A DNA stretch of 38,877 bases, from assembly GCA_945870835.1 (NCBI GenBank), contig CAMBTV010000002.1, positions 1 through 38,877 of the forward strand, given 5' to 3'. The position numbers were made by a program, and so were the translations under genes. Positions 23,513 through 31,640 of the stretch are shown here, piece by piece. The stretch comes from Chitinophaga pinensis (lineage in GTDB: Bacteria; Bacteroidota; Bacteroidia; Chitinophagales; Chitinophagaceae). The notes under the pieces were generated by a model, which saw only the letters and a list, made by a program, of their open reading frames with translations, ran no database searches and was not told the DNA's origin. Position 1 is the first letter of the stretch, and each line of letters starts with the position of its first letter.

Positions 23513-23542
23513 CAAAAATAAGGAAGATCAAATTATTTTCAA
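23513..23542 (-). promoter_or_regulatory. promoter of murF (TTG-N19-TATTTTTG)
   Basis: On the minus strand, TTG at 23542-23540 and TATTTTTG at 23520-23513 are separated by exactly 19 nt. The -7 box ends 4 nt before the murF ATG, predicting a leaderless or almost leaderless transcript. Confidence 0.6.
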
Positions 23543-23574
23543 TAATTAAAAACAGGAAACATGATAGATGAAAT

Positions 23575-23631
23575 ATTCATGCCAACAAAAAACCCTTCAG
23601 AATTTCCGAAGGGTTTTTTGTTGGTATGAAT
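23575..23631 (-). terminator. intrinsic terminator after gldJ
   Basis: Arms 23575-23598 and 23608-23631 pair over 24 positions with one mismatch or wobble around a 9-nt loop. The minus-strand arm contains GGGTTTTTTG. It begins 4 nt beyond the gldJ stop. The symmetry would allow function in both directions. Confidence 0.85.
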
Positions 23632-23635
23632 TAAT

Positions 23636-25201
23636 TTAAATTTTCTTCTTACTATTTTGTTTCCTCTTTCCAAAAATGTTGCCTTCTTTAAAACCAGGTC
23701 CTTCTGGAGAGCCTAAATAAGTTTGAGCACATCTAAAACCAATGCTACTAGAGGATTGGTCTTCATCTAAATATCTTCTAGATCCTGGAGAAAGCCAATA
23801 GGGTCTATCATTCCAGCTACCACCTTTAAATACTCTTGAATGATCACTAATTAAGGTGGTAGTTCCAGTTTGGTAAGAAGAATTACTTAAAGAATCACCA
23901 TCCATAAAGCCAAGTGCATTGTTGTGCTGATAGTTTCTTCTGTTTTTAACATCCGCGTCACTAACATCAGTTTTCTTCAATCTTCCGAGTGAATCTCTTT
24001 CAAGTTCTCCACCACTTCCTTTAAAAAATTTCTGAAATCTATTACCACGGAAGTAATTAAAGTCTTCTCCATCAGAAGGAGTTAGAGGTCTATACACGTC
24101 CATTACCCACTCCGATACATTACCACTCATATTAAACACACCAAACGCATTTGGGTAAAAAGCTTTAATACTTCCTGGAATAGCAGAACGGTCATTCAAT
24201 CCACCGGCAATACCCATATTATCTCCACTTCCTCGCTTGAAGTTGGCTAGGAATTTCCCTTGCCAACTACCTCTTCTATTATCTCTTAATCCATTTGGAT
24301 TATGGCTCCATGAATAAATTTGTTGATTAGAAATCAATTCCTCCCCTGTTTTACCTTCTTTTTTTCTTGGGTTAGGATTTTGGTCTAATAACCCATAAGC
24401 TGCATATTCCCATTCAGCTTCTGTAGGTAAGCGGTAGCCAATATTAAGTATACCATCTTCTATTTTAACAGTTGCTCTTGCTTTACCATTGATATCCTTA
24501 AATTCTGATTTTCTTGGTTTGCCTCTTCCTTGAATTAATTCAGGATTCATGATGTAAGTATCCGTATTAAAGGTAGCATCTGCTCCACCACCCTTCATTT
24601 CTTTTTTTGCAAAATCTTTTTTAAGGTAACCCTTTCCAATCAGAGTTAACTCATTAACTCTGTCGGTTCTCCAAATACAAAAATCATGTGCTTGCAACCA
24701 AGAAACACCCACTACTGGATAATAGTTATAAGAAGGATGACGGAAATAGTATTCTACAAAAGGTTCATTGTATGCAAGTTCTTCACGCCATACAAGTGTA
24801 TCTGGTAGGGCTTTTGCAAGTACAGCTGAATCAGAACTAAATGTATTCTCGAGCCAGTAAATATATTCTCTGTAGTGAACATTGGCTACTTCGGTTTCAT
24901 CAATAAAAAATGAGGGAACGGTAATTCTTTTGGGTGTGTTGTTCCAATCACCCATTACATCATCTTCTTTGGCACCCATTACAAAAGTACCTCCTTGAAC
25001 AAAAATTAACCCAGGACCAGCCTTTGGCGCTTTCATTTTAGCCACATGGAAATTACCCTGATTTTTATCATCATAATTCCATCCTGTGACAGATGACTTT
25101 CCTTTTTTCTTACCGAAAAGACCTCCGTTTTTACAAGCCCCCAATGTGGTGATAAGTATTGCAAGGAGTAACAAACTTTTTATATGAATCATTTTATACA
25201 T
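23636..25201 (-). CDS. gldJ: gliding motility/T9SS lipoprotein GldJ (FGE-sulfatase fold)
   Basis: A 521-residue lipoprotein. A lipobox LGAC places the lipidated cysteine at C23. The mature protein has a formylglycine-generating-enzyme (FGE-sulfatase) fold, with GGTFVMGAKEDDV near the start, VPSFFIDETEVANVHYREY, GYRLPTEAEWEYAAYG, NMSGNVSEWVMDVYRPL and a C-terminal KGGSWNDRPYWLSPGSRRYL plus GFRCAQTYLG. GldJ and the related GldK share this architecture. The length, the DVYRPLTPSDGEDFNYFRGN segment and the proximity of porV favour GldJ. GldJ supports type IX secretion and gliding at the outer membrane. The ATG at 25201 is used; a second ATG three codons later would also keep the signal peptide. 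It is followed by a strong terminator. Confidence 0.87.
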   Translation of the reverse strand: MYKMIHIKSLLLLAILITTLGACKNGGLFGKKKGKSSVTGWNYDDKNQGNFHVAKMKAPKAGPGLIFVQGGTFVMGAKEDDVMGDWNNTPKRITVPSFFIDETEVANVHYREYIYWLENTFSSDSAVLAKALPDTLVWREELAYNEPFVEYYFRHPSYNYYPVVGVSWLQAHDFCIWRTDRVNELTLIGKGYLKKDFAKKEMKGGGADATFNTDTYIMNPELIQGRGKPRKSEFKDINGKARATVKIEDGILNIGYRLPTEAEWEYAAYGLLDQNPNPRKKEGKTGEELISNQQIYSWSHNPNGLRDNRRGSWQGKFLANFKRGSGDNMGIAGGLNDRSAIPGSIKAFYPNAFGVFNMSGNVSEWVMDVYRPLTPSDGEDFNYFRGNRFQKFFKGSGGELERDSLGRLKKTDVSDADVKNRRNYQHNNALGFMDGDSLSNSSYQTGTTTLISDHSRVFKGGSWNDRPYWLSPGSRRYLDEDQSSSSIGFRCAQTYLGSPEGPGFKEGNIFGKRKQNSKKKI

Positions 25202-25566
25202 GTGCGTACAATTTGCAGATTGATTAACGAATGTTTGTAAAAGTTATTGTGTTAACTACGTAAACTTGGTTGCGAATATAAATAATTTACACGAAATGGA
25301 CTCATAATCAGGTCCGATTTTGTGGATATTTACTGATTTCTTTCATTTTAGTTATTTTTTTTTCAATTTTTATAACAAAATATTCATTTTAGCTTTAAAA
25401 TAGTTGAACATTTATGCGTTTTATTGTAAAAATTGATTCAAATAAATTAACTCCTGAATTTTAAATTTCTATGTTTTTCTCAGCCTGTAATTATTTTTTG
25501 TTTAAAAGCTGTTAGCAATTTTTAAAAAAAATAGCCAATTTTACTATTATTTTTAACAAGTTGTTA
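25202..25566. other. long divergent intergenic region between gldJ and porV
   Basis: About 460 very AT-rich nt separate the divergent gldJ and porV starts. I found no ORF longer than about 16 codons and no clear RNA structure. A near-match -7 box for gldJ (TATATTCG on the minus strand, 25273-25280) and the exact porV box at 25567-25574 are the only signals seen. Confidence 0.5.
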
Positions 25567-25574
25567 TATATTTG
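25567..25574 (+). promoter_or_regulatory. candidate -7 box (TATATTTG) for porV
   Basis: Exact TAnnTTTG match 88 nt before the porV ATG, implying a leader of roughly 80-85 nt, longer than at other genes in the window. No TTG at the 19-nt spacing. Confidence 0.48.
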
Positions 25575-25662
25575 TCATTCAATCAGGAAATTCCCTGTAT
25601 TTATTAACCTAAAAATTATTCCTTATCGATTCTAAGTCTACCTAACCAAGACAAAATACAGA

Positions 25663-26811
25663 ATGAAAAAGGCTATAATTAAACTAACAGGGTTAGTTGT
25701 TTTACTGGTAAGCGCCACCAGTTATGTTCAAGCGCAGGATCCTACTATCAATGTTGTAACCTCTGCAGTACCTTTCTTAAGAATCTCTCCAGATGCTAGA
25801 AGCGGAGGAATGGGTGACTTGGGGATTGCTACTTCACCAGACGCTAATTCAGCATTTTGGAATTTAGCTAAAACCCCATTCAATACCAACAAAGGGGGCA
25901 TTTCTGTGACCTACACTCCATGGCTCAAGGATCTTGGGTTGAATGATGTTTATCTAGCTTCATTATCTGGATATTATAAATTAGATGAGGAACAAGCAAT
26001 TTCCAGTTCTATGAGGTATTTTAGTTTAGGAAGTATTCAATTTACTGACAATCTAGGAAATGATCTTAGCTCTTACCGTCCAAGGGAGTTTGCCTTTGAT
26101 GCGGGATATTCAAGAAAGTTATCTAGTAAATTGTCCTTGGGCGTTGCATTAAGGTATATTAATTCTAACCTTGCAAGCGGCACTATCAACGGAGTTTCCT
26201 ATAAGGCTGGTTCTTCTGTAGCTGGAGATTTGAGTCTTTTTCATACAGGAACTGCATCTGGTGGCTCTGGCTTTAATTATGGAGTTACTTTGGCTAATTT
26301 AGGTTCAAAAATTTCCTATACAAGTGATGCAAATCAAAAGGATTTTATTCCTGCTAATCTTGGTTTGGGTGTTACTTATACCCGAGAAATTGATAAAACT
26401 AATAAAATAACTTTCGGTATAGATATCCATAAATTATTGGTACCAACGCCTCCATTAGTAGGTGACAGTGCTGGGCTAGTAAGTTACCGTAGTAAAGGGG
26501 TTGTAGGTAGTTGGTTTAGCTCATTTGGTGATGCATCAGGTGGATTCTCGGAGGAGTTGAAAGAATTTCAGACATCTTTGGGGGCAGAATATTGGTATAA
26601 TAACCAGTTTGCTTTACGCGCAGGTTATTTTTATGAAAATCCAACCAAAGGAAATAGACAATATTTTACATTGGGTGCAGGTTTAAAATATAGCACTTAT
26701 GGAATCAATTTCTCCTACCTTTTACCTTCTGGATCAGGGGTAAGTCGTAATCCTCTGTCTAACACTTTAAGATTTAGCTTAGTGTTTGACTTTGCTGAAG
26801 GGAAAAAGTAG
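25663..26811 (+). CDS. porV: type IX secretion outer-membrane protein PorV (LptO)
   Basis: A 382-residue FadL-like outer-membrane beta-barrel. A signal peptide (about 1-24, SYVQAQ) is followed by the PorV hallmark VPFLRISPDARSGGMGDLG (about 37-55) and SPDANSAFWNLAK. A series of amphipathic strands ends in an aromatic-rich last strand NTLRFSLVFDF. PorV is a T9SS component that shuttles cargo to the PorU sortase and attachment complex. No porU lies between it and gldJ. In Flavobacterium johnsoniae, from memory, the three genes are contiguous. The ATG at 25663 gives a canonical signal peptide. A terminator follows. Confidence 0.9.
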   Translation: MKKAIIKLTGLVVLLVSATSYVQAQDPTINVVTSAVPFLRISPDARSGGMGDLGIATSPDANSAFWNLAKTPFNTNKGGISVTYTPWLKDLGLNDVYLASLSGYYKLDEEQAISSSMRYFSLGSIQFTDNLGNDLSSYRPREFAFDAGYSRKLSSKLSLGVALRYINSNLASGTINGVSYKAGSSVAGDLSLFHTGTASGGSGFNYGVTLANLGSKISYTSDANQKDFIPANLGLGVTYTREIDKTNKITFGIDIHKLLVPTPPLVGDSAGLVSYRSKGVVGSWFSSFGDASGGFSEELKEFQTSLGAEYWYNNQFALRAGYFYENPTKGNRQYFTLGAGLKYSTYGINFSYLLPSGSGVSRNPLSNTLRFSLVFDFAEGKK

Positions 26812-26829
26812 TTTAAAATATTTCAGTTT

Positions 26830-26863
26830 AAAAAGCGTTTCGATTTGTGTCGGAACGCTTTTT
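26830..26863 (+). terminator. intrinsic terminator after porV
   Basis: A 14-bp stem (26830-26843 with 26850-26863, one G-U) encloses a 6-nt loop and runs into TTTTTT. It is 18 nt past the porV stop. Outer sequences AGTTTAAAAA (26825-26834) and TTTTTAAACT (26866-26875) are also complementary. Confidence 0.88.
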
Positions 26864-26909
26864 TATTTTTAAACTAACGTACCTTCGATATTAATCAACA
26901 AAAAATATT

Positions 26910-27395
26910 ATGAGTTTGAGAATTGGGTTTGGTATTGATTTTCATCAGCTAGTTACTGAAAGGGAGTTTTGGTTGGGCGGAGTTAAAATTGATCATCCCA
27001 AAGGAGCACTAGGCCATAGCGATGCGGATGTATTGTTGCATGCTATTTGTGATGCAATGTTGGGTGCTGCCTGTCTAGGTGATATTGGCGTACATTTTCC
27101 TGATACGGATGACACTTTAAAAAATATTGATAGTAAAATATTACTTCAAAAAAGTTTTGAACTCATAAAAAATGCCGGTTATACAATCGTAAACATCGAC
27201 AGTACTTTATGTTTGCAGGCGCCAAAAATTAAAGACTATGTTCCTCAAATGCAAAAAGTAATAGCTGAAATTCTCTCCTTACAGATTACAGATGTATCTA
27301 TTAAAGCTACGACTACAGAAAAAATGGGTTTTGTGGGAAGGGAAGAAGGTTTGGTGGCCTATGCTTCCATTTTGTTAAATAAAAAATTGGGTTAA
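26910..27395 (+). CDS. ispF: 2-C-methyl-D-erythritol 2,4-cyclodiphosphate synthase
   Basis: A 161-residue IspF. The metal ligands are D10 and H12 in GIDFHQL and H44 in GHSDADVLLHAICDAMLGA. FPDTDDTLKNIDS and the C-terminal TTTEKMGFVGREEGL are typical. It forms the cyclic diphosphate intermediate of the MEP isoprenoid pathway and works as a trimer. Length is standard. No ispD or other MEP gene lies alongside. The ATG at 26910 is the first start. It follows the porV terminator and precedes dut by 134 nt. Confidence 0.96.
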   Translation: MSLRIGFGIDFHQLVTEREFWLGGVKIDHPKGALGHSDADVLLHAICDAMLGAACLGDIGVHFPDTDDTLKNIDSKILLQKSFELIKNAGYTIVNIDSTLCLQAPKIKDYVPQMQKVIAEILSLQITDVSIKATTTEKMGFVGREEGLVAYASILLNKKLG

Positions 27396-27433
27396 GTTTA
27401 TTAAAAAACGATCATCAAAAAGGGTAAACTTAT

Positions 27434-27441
27434 TACCTTTG
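27434..27441 (+). promoter_or_regulatory. candidate -7 box (TACCTTTG) upstream of dut
   Basis: Exact TAnnTTTG match 88 nt before the dut ATG, without a convincing -33 element. It could start the dut-DUF4292 (and possibly EnvC-like) transcript. Confidence 0.38.
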
Positions 27442-27529
27442 TTGATATTGGATTTGATAATTTTTTTGAATTCAATTATTTGATTTCTTTTGAATTGGTA
27501 GTGCCGAGAAAATATAAAATTGATATCAT

Positions 27530-27973
27530 ATGAATACAATTTCTGTAAACATCATTAACAAATCTTCTAATGAATTACCAGCATATGCTACGGAGGGTTC
27601 GGCTGGTATGGATTTAAGGGCTAATTTGGATCAACCCATTACTTTACAATCTTTGGAAAGGACTCTAATACCTACTGGTTTATTTATTGAGCTTCCAGAT
27701 GGGTATGAAGCACAAATAAGGCCTAGAAGTGGACTTGCAATTAAACAGGGAATCACCTGCCTTAATACACCTGGAACAATTGATAGTGATTATAGAGGTG
27801 AATTAAAAGTCATTCTCATTAATTTGAGTAATGAGCCACAACTTTTGTCTCACGGAGATAGAATTGCTCAAATGGTTATTAGCTCGGTAGATAAAGCAAA
27901 CCTTATTTTGGTGCAGGAAATTAATAGTACACAAAGAGGAGAGGGTGGATTTGGCCATACAGGTAAAAAATAA
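27530..27973 (+). CDS. dut: dUTP diphosphatase (dUTPase)
   Basis: A 147-residue trimeric dUTPase with all five motifs: GSAGMDLRA (about 23-31), RPRSGLA, the uridine-binding stretch containing [22 protein letters not shown], and the C-terminal [10 protein letters not shown] arm. It hydrolyses dUTP to dUMP and diphosphate, keeping uracil out of DNA. The ATG at 27530 is the only early start. The DUF4292 lipoprotein gene begins 17 nt after its stop, so they are probably co-transcribed; the linkage has no obvious biochemical reason. Confidence 0.96.
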   Translation: MNTISVNIINKSSNELPAYATEGSAGMDLRANLDQPITLQSLERTLIPTGLFIELPDGYEAQIRPRSGLAIKQGITCLNTPGTIDSDYRGELKVILINLSNEPQLLSHGDRIAQMVISSVDKANLILVQEINSTQRGEGGFGHTGKK

Positions 27974-27990
27974 ATTTATCGAAATTAAAA

Positions 27991-28833
27991 ATGAAAAATC
28001 CAACTACTAATAGAATTCATTTCTTCTTTCTTCTTTTCACGACCCTGGTTGTAATTACTTCTGTTGGTTGCAAGACTGCAAAAAAAATACAGGCAGCCGT
28101 TGATAAAAAAGACAGCACCTCCATAAACATCACTCAACCAGTCAACGAAGATTCAATTTTATTAGTTAAAAACGCATTGCAGGAGGTTTACAGAAAAAAA
28201 ATTGACTACAAAACTTTTTCTGCAAAAATCAAGGTTGAATATGAAGATGCAAAAGGAAAGCAGCCCAATATAACTGCCTATGTGAGGGCTTTAAAAGATA
28301 GCCTAATTTGGATTTCAGGTTATGCAACAATTTTTAATGTAGAGGCATTTAGAATTCTAATAAAAAAAGATAGTGTTTTTGTTTTAGATAAAATTAATAA
28401 AGAGGTAAAACTGAGGTCAATTGACTACTTACAAGAAGTTACTGAAATACCATTCGATTTTGAAACACTTCAAAATTTATTAATTGGCAACCCGATTTTT
28501 TTAGATGACAATGTAATTTCTTATAAAGAAACGGATTCGAAAATATTGCTCGCAACGCTGGGGAAATATTTCAAGCACTTATTGACGCTTAATAAAACAG
28601 ATCATTTCTTAATCCACAGCAAACTAGATGATGTGAATATTGTTAGAAATAGAACTGCTGACATTACTTATGGGGATTATGTAAATAATAATGGTGTTAA
28701 TTTTTCCACTTTTAGGGAAATAACAGTTTCAGAAAAAAACAAGTTGGATGTCCTACTAAATTTCAAACAGTATGAGTTTAACAAAGAGCTTGCAATTATT
28801 TTTAATATCCCCGCCAATTATACTAGAAAGTAA
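27991..28833 (+). CDS. DUF4292 lipoprotein
   Basis: A 280-residue lipoprotein. The signal peptide ends in a lipobox SVGCKT with C27, and the mature protein (about 45-280) is a beta-rich domain of the DUF4292 family. That family looks like the LolA/LolB or outer-lipoprotein-sorting fold, with KIDYKTFSAKIKVEYED and FRILIKKDSVFVLDKINKEV as early strands. The function is unproven; a hydrophobic-cargo or lipoprotein-handling role in the periplasm is inference from fold. It lies between dut (17 nt upstream) and the EnvC-like gene (118 nt downstream), an order I associate with Bacteroidota. The ATG at 27991 gives a normal signal peptide. Confidence 0.85.
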   Translation: MKNPTTNRIHFFFLLFTTLVVITSVGCKTAKKIQAAVDKKDSTSINITQPVNEDSILLVKNALQEVYRKKIDYKTFSAKIKVEYEDAKGKQPNITAYVRALKDSLIWISGYATIFNVEAFRILIKKDSVFVLDKINKEVKLRSIDYLQEVTEIPFDFETLQNLLIGNPIFLDDNVISYKETDSKILLATLGKYFKHLLTLNKTDHFLIHSKLDDVNIVRNRTADITYGDYVNNNGVNFSTFREITVSEKNKLDVLLNFKQYEFNKELAIIFNIPANYTRK

Positions 28834-28951
28834 AATGGAAGGTTATTGATAGATGGTATTTTTATAATTTAAATTGGTTTAACCTTTTGGTGACTGGAGG
28901 AGCAATGAAAGAGCCCACTTGTTTATTTTTTTATTCTTGTAAAATCTGAAT

Positions 28952-30292
28952 ATGATTAAAAGTTTTTTTTTCTTACTGCTCTCTTTTTTTATAGGGTACT
29001 CTTCATTGGCACAGTCTACCGCACAACAGGAGTTGGAAAAACAAAGGTTGGAATTAAAAAGGGAGATTGAGCAAACACAAGAATTGTTAGATAAAAATAA
29101 AAAAAATACCAAAGAAAGTTTAGGACAACTTTCTCTAATCAATCGCAAGTTAAATTTGCAAGAAAATATTATTGAAAATATTAGTAAGGATATTAATTTA
29201 CTTGACAATTCAATTTATAAATCTCAGCGAGACATCAATAGGCTTCAAGTATTATTGGAAACCCTTAAACAGGAGTACGCCAAAAGTATGTTGTATGCTT
29301 ATAAGAATAGAAGCAGTTCCGATTTTTTAAATTTTATTTTTTCAGCTTCTAGTTTCAATGATGCTATAAAAAGGGTTACATACTTAAAGAGTTATAGAAA
29401 TTATCGAGAATTACAAGGAGATAATATTTTGCGAACCAAAGTGCTTTTGAATCAAAATATTGAAGCGTTGACAGGAAATAAGATTAAGAAGGGACAGGTA
29501 TTGCAAACTCAAAGTAAGGAATTGTCTGTACTAGAAACGCAACAACAAGAAAAAAATCAAATTGTAAAAAACCTTAAGCAACAAGGCAAGGAATTGAATA
29601 ATCAGATTTCTGCTAAGAAAAAGCAAATGCAAAAGGTGAGTAATGCTATTGCCGCAGCTATTAAAAGGGCACAAGAAATGGCAAGAAAAGAGGCCTTGGC
29701 TAAGGCATTCGAAGAAAAAGCAAAACGTGACGCAGCTGAAAGGGCTGCAGAAAAAAATAAGTTGGCTATCGAAAAAGGGAATGCCGCTGTAATCGCAAAA
29801 CCAGCTCCATTGAAACCTGAAAAAGCCTTGCCCATCTCTGTTAGACAAGAAAGTATCTTGTTGGGAAACGATGCGGAAGTTAAGCTGAATGCAAATTTCA
29901 TAAGCAACAAAGGAACATTGCCATGGCCGGTGGATAAAGGCTATATGATTATGCGATTTGGCCCTCAAAAACTTGATATTGGAGTGACAGTTGATAATCC
30001 AGGAATAACTATTGGTAGTGAGATCGGCACATCAGTAAAAGCATTATTTGACGGAGAAGTTTCTTCTGTTACTAATATTGAAAATATGCAGGTTGTTATT
30101 GTTAAGCATGGAGCATATTTTACCACCTATAGTAATTTATCTGGTGTTCATCTTTCACGTGGTCAAGATATTCGCACAGGTCAGGTAGTGGGAAAAGTTG
30201 CACCCAATGATGAGGGAATTGGATCCATTGATCTTATTATTAGCAATGAAAAAAGCAATCTGAATCCTGAGGGCTGGCTGAGGCGAAGGTGA
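28952..30292 (+). CDS. EnvC-like murein hydrolase activator (degenerate M23/LytM)
   Basis: A 446-residue exported protein. A signal peptide (about 1-20, SSLAQS) is followed by long coiled coils (about 22-110 and 165-270, the latter rich in Lys, Glu and Ala). A C-terminal LytM/M23-type domain covers about 325-446, from PWPVDKGYMIMRFGPQ to NPEGWLRRR. The zinc ligands of active M23 peptidases are missing. The first motif reads NPGITIGSE instead of H-x3-D, and the HxH is replaced near IDLIISNEK. One histidine remains in VIVKHGAYFTTYSNLS. This matches EnvC-type activators, which switch on amidases at the septum rather than cutting peptidoglycan. Its nearest neighbours are DUF4292 and, convergent, bshA. 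Confidence 0.88.
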   Translation: MIKSFFFLLLSFFIGYSSLAQSTAQQELEKQRLELKREIEQTQELLDKNKKNTKESLGQLSLINRKLNLQENIIENISKDINLLDNSIYKSQRDINRLQVLLETLKQEYAKSMLYAYKNRSSSDFLNFIFSASSFNDAIKRVTYLKSYRNYRELQGDNILRTKVLLNQNIEALTGNKIKKGQVLQTQSKELSVLETQQQEKNQIVKNLKQQGKELNNQISAKKKQMQKVSNAIAAAIKRAQEMARKEALAKAFEEKAKRDAAERAAEKNKLAIEKGNAAVIAKPAPLKPEKALPISVRQESILLGNDAEVKLNANFISNKGTLPWPVDKGYMIMRFGPQKLDIGVTVDNPGITIGSEIGTSVKALFDGEVSSVTNIENMQVVIVKHGAYFTTYSNLSGVHLSRGQDIRTGQVVGKVAPNDEGIGSIDLIISNEKSNLNPEGWLRRR

Positions 30293-30309
30293 TTAATTAA
30301 TTAATTAAT
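30293..30309. repeat. (TTAA)4 tract at the convergent stops
   Basis: TTAA repeated four times plus one T begins directly after the EnvC-like stop and contains the TAA stop of bshA. It is a simple repeat with no evident function. Confidence 0.6.
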
Positions 30310-31418
30310 CTATGATACAGCGCTTCATATTTTGGAACTATATTTTCTATGTCGAATTTTTTAGCCTGTAACAGTGCATTGGCTTTAAAGCGATCATGCG
30401 TTTCTTTATTTTGTAAAATAAACAATGCATTTTTACTCATATCTTCTACATCTCCTATTTCGCTCATAAATCCACAATTTCCATTAATAATTATTTCGGG
30501 TAATCCACCTGCGTTGGTTGATATTACAGGCACTTCTGCTGCCAATGCTTCTAATGCAGCAAGACCAAAACTCTCGTATTCACTAGTCAGTAAAAAAAGA
30601 TCGGCTACGGGCAAAATATCTTCCATTTGTTCCTGTTTCCCTAAAAATTTAACATTGTCAACTGAGTTGCTTTTTCTTGCTTCTGCTTCTATCAAAGAAC
30701 GTTCGGGACCATCACCTAATAATAATAATTTAGCGGGGATTTTTTCATTGATTAGAAAAAAGGTTTTAACTACATCTTCTACACGCTTTACTTTTCGAAA
30801 ATTACTTGCATGAACAATAATTTTTTCTCCATTAGGAGCAATTAATTTTTTAAACGCTTCGATTGGTTTCTTATTAAAGCGGTTTACATCAACGAAGTTG
30901 TGGATCACTTCAATTTCTTTTTCTATATCAAAATTTTTGTAGGTTTCAGCTTTAAGGTTATCAGATACAGCAGTTAGAATATCACTTTCATTCATTGAAA
31001 AAGTAACTACTGGCCGGTAGGTTTTATCCCTGCCTATTAGAGTTATATCAGTACCATGTAAAGTAGTTATTACAGGAATTTTAATGCCCTGTTTGGCTAA
31101 AATTTGTTTGGCTATATAAGCCGCAGATGCATGTGGTATTGCATAGTGTACATGAAGCAATTGAATGTCATTATTGGTTATTACATCCACCATCATACTA
31201 GAAAGAGCTGTTTCGTAGGGAGGGTAGTCAAATAACGGGTAGGTAGGAACCCTTACTTCGTGATAAAAAATATTGCCGTGAAAATGACTTAACCTAACGG
31301 GTTGTTGGTAAGTGATAAAGTGTATCTGATGTCCTTTATCAGCAAGGGCTTTTCCCAATTCTGTTGCGAGTACTCCACTTCCCCCAAAGGTAGGATAACA
31401 AACAATTGCTATGTTCAT
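30297..31418 (-). CDS. bshA: bacillithiol synthase step 1, GlcNAc-malate synthase BshA
   Basis: A 373-residue GT4 glycosyltransferase of the BshA type. The N-terminal MNIAIVCYPTFGGSGVLATE and LHVHYAIPHASAAYIA are characteristic, and the C-terminal donor site has the E-x7-E pattern in LLTSEYESFGLAALEA and EVPVISTNAGGLPEII. It joins GlcNAc from UDP-GlcNAc to L-malate, the first step in making bacillithiol, a low-molecular-weight thiol of Firmicutes and many Bacteroidota. bshB and bshC are not in the window. The ATG at 31418 lies 5 nt after the stop of a 41-codon ORF on the same strand, suggesting coupling. Confidence 0.93.
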   Translation of the reverse strand: MNIAIVCYPTFGGSGVLATELGKALADKGHQIHFITYQQPVRLSHFHGNIFYHEVRVPTYPLFDYPPYETALSSMMVDVITNNDIQLLHVHYAIPHASAAYIAKQILAKQGIKIPVITTLHGTDITLIGRDKTYRPVVTFSMNESDILTAVSDNLKAETYKNFDIEKEIEVIHNFVDVNRFNKKPIEAFKKLIAPNGEKIIVHASNFRKVKRVEDVVKTFFLINEKIPAKLLLLGDGPERSLIEAEARKSNSVDNVKFLGKQEQMEDILPVADLFLLTSEYESFGLAALEALAAEVPVISTNAGGLPEIIINGNCGFMSEIGDVEDMSKNALFILQNKETHDRFKANALLQAKKFDIENIVPKYEALYHRLIN

Positions 31419-31423
31419 ACAAT

Positions 31424-31549
31424 TTATTTAATATAAAGTTGATTATGATGCAGCCTAAATTGAATCTCTTTAGCCATTTCAAAATAGTTTGCTTTAGAAC
31501 CAATCAATTTAGCACCAATGATTAAAGCATTTGATGCTGTTTGATTCAT
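31424..31549 (-). CDS. candidate 41-residue protein upstream of bshA
   Basis: An ATG at 31549 opens a 41-codon frame ending in TAA at 31424, 5 nt before the bshA ATG on the same strand. The peptide begins MNQTASNALIIGAKLIG and ends FRLHHNQLYIK. It has a small hydrophobic stretch (about 7-17) and an amphipathic, basic C-terminal half. I recognise no family. Tight spacing and ordinary codon use favour a translated leader ORF or small gene. Against it, no exact -7 box precedes it and short open frames arise by chance in AT-rich DNA. It could regulate bshA translation or be a separate small protein. Confidence 0.45.
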   Translation of the reverse strand: MNQTASNALIIGAKLIGSKANYFEMAKEIQFRLHHNQLYIK

Positions 31550-31601
31550 GAAAACCAATGCAAGTTATCGATTTATTATGGTCGGTATTTTAATTAAGTA
31601 T

Positions 31602-31609
31602 TACATTTG
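31602..31609 (+). promoter_or_regulatory. candidate -7 box (TACATTTG) for the M28 peptidase gene
   Basis: Exact TAnnTTTG match 31 nt before the ATG at 31641. No TTG at the standard spacing upstream. Confidence 0.42.
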
Positions 31610-31640
31610 AAATAACAAATTTGTTAACTCAATATCAATT

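Noticed and set aside
29531-29968. Minus-strand open frame of 145 codons inside the EnvC-like gene
   Set aside because: It is the antisense shadow of the Lys/Glu/Ala-rich coiled coil; its Phe/Leu/Ser/Cys-rich translation is an artefact of that composition.
30349-30813. Plus-strand open frame of 154 codons opposite bshA
   Set aside because: Antisense to conserved GT4 motifs of BshA; Ser/Asn-rich translation without domain features.
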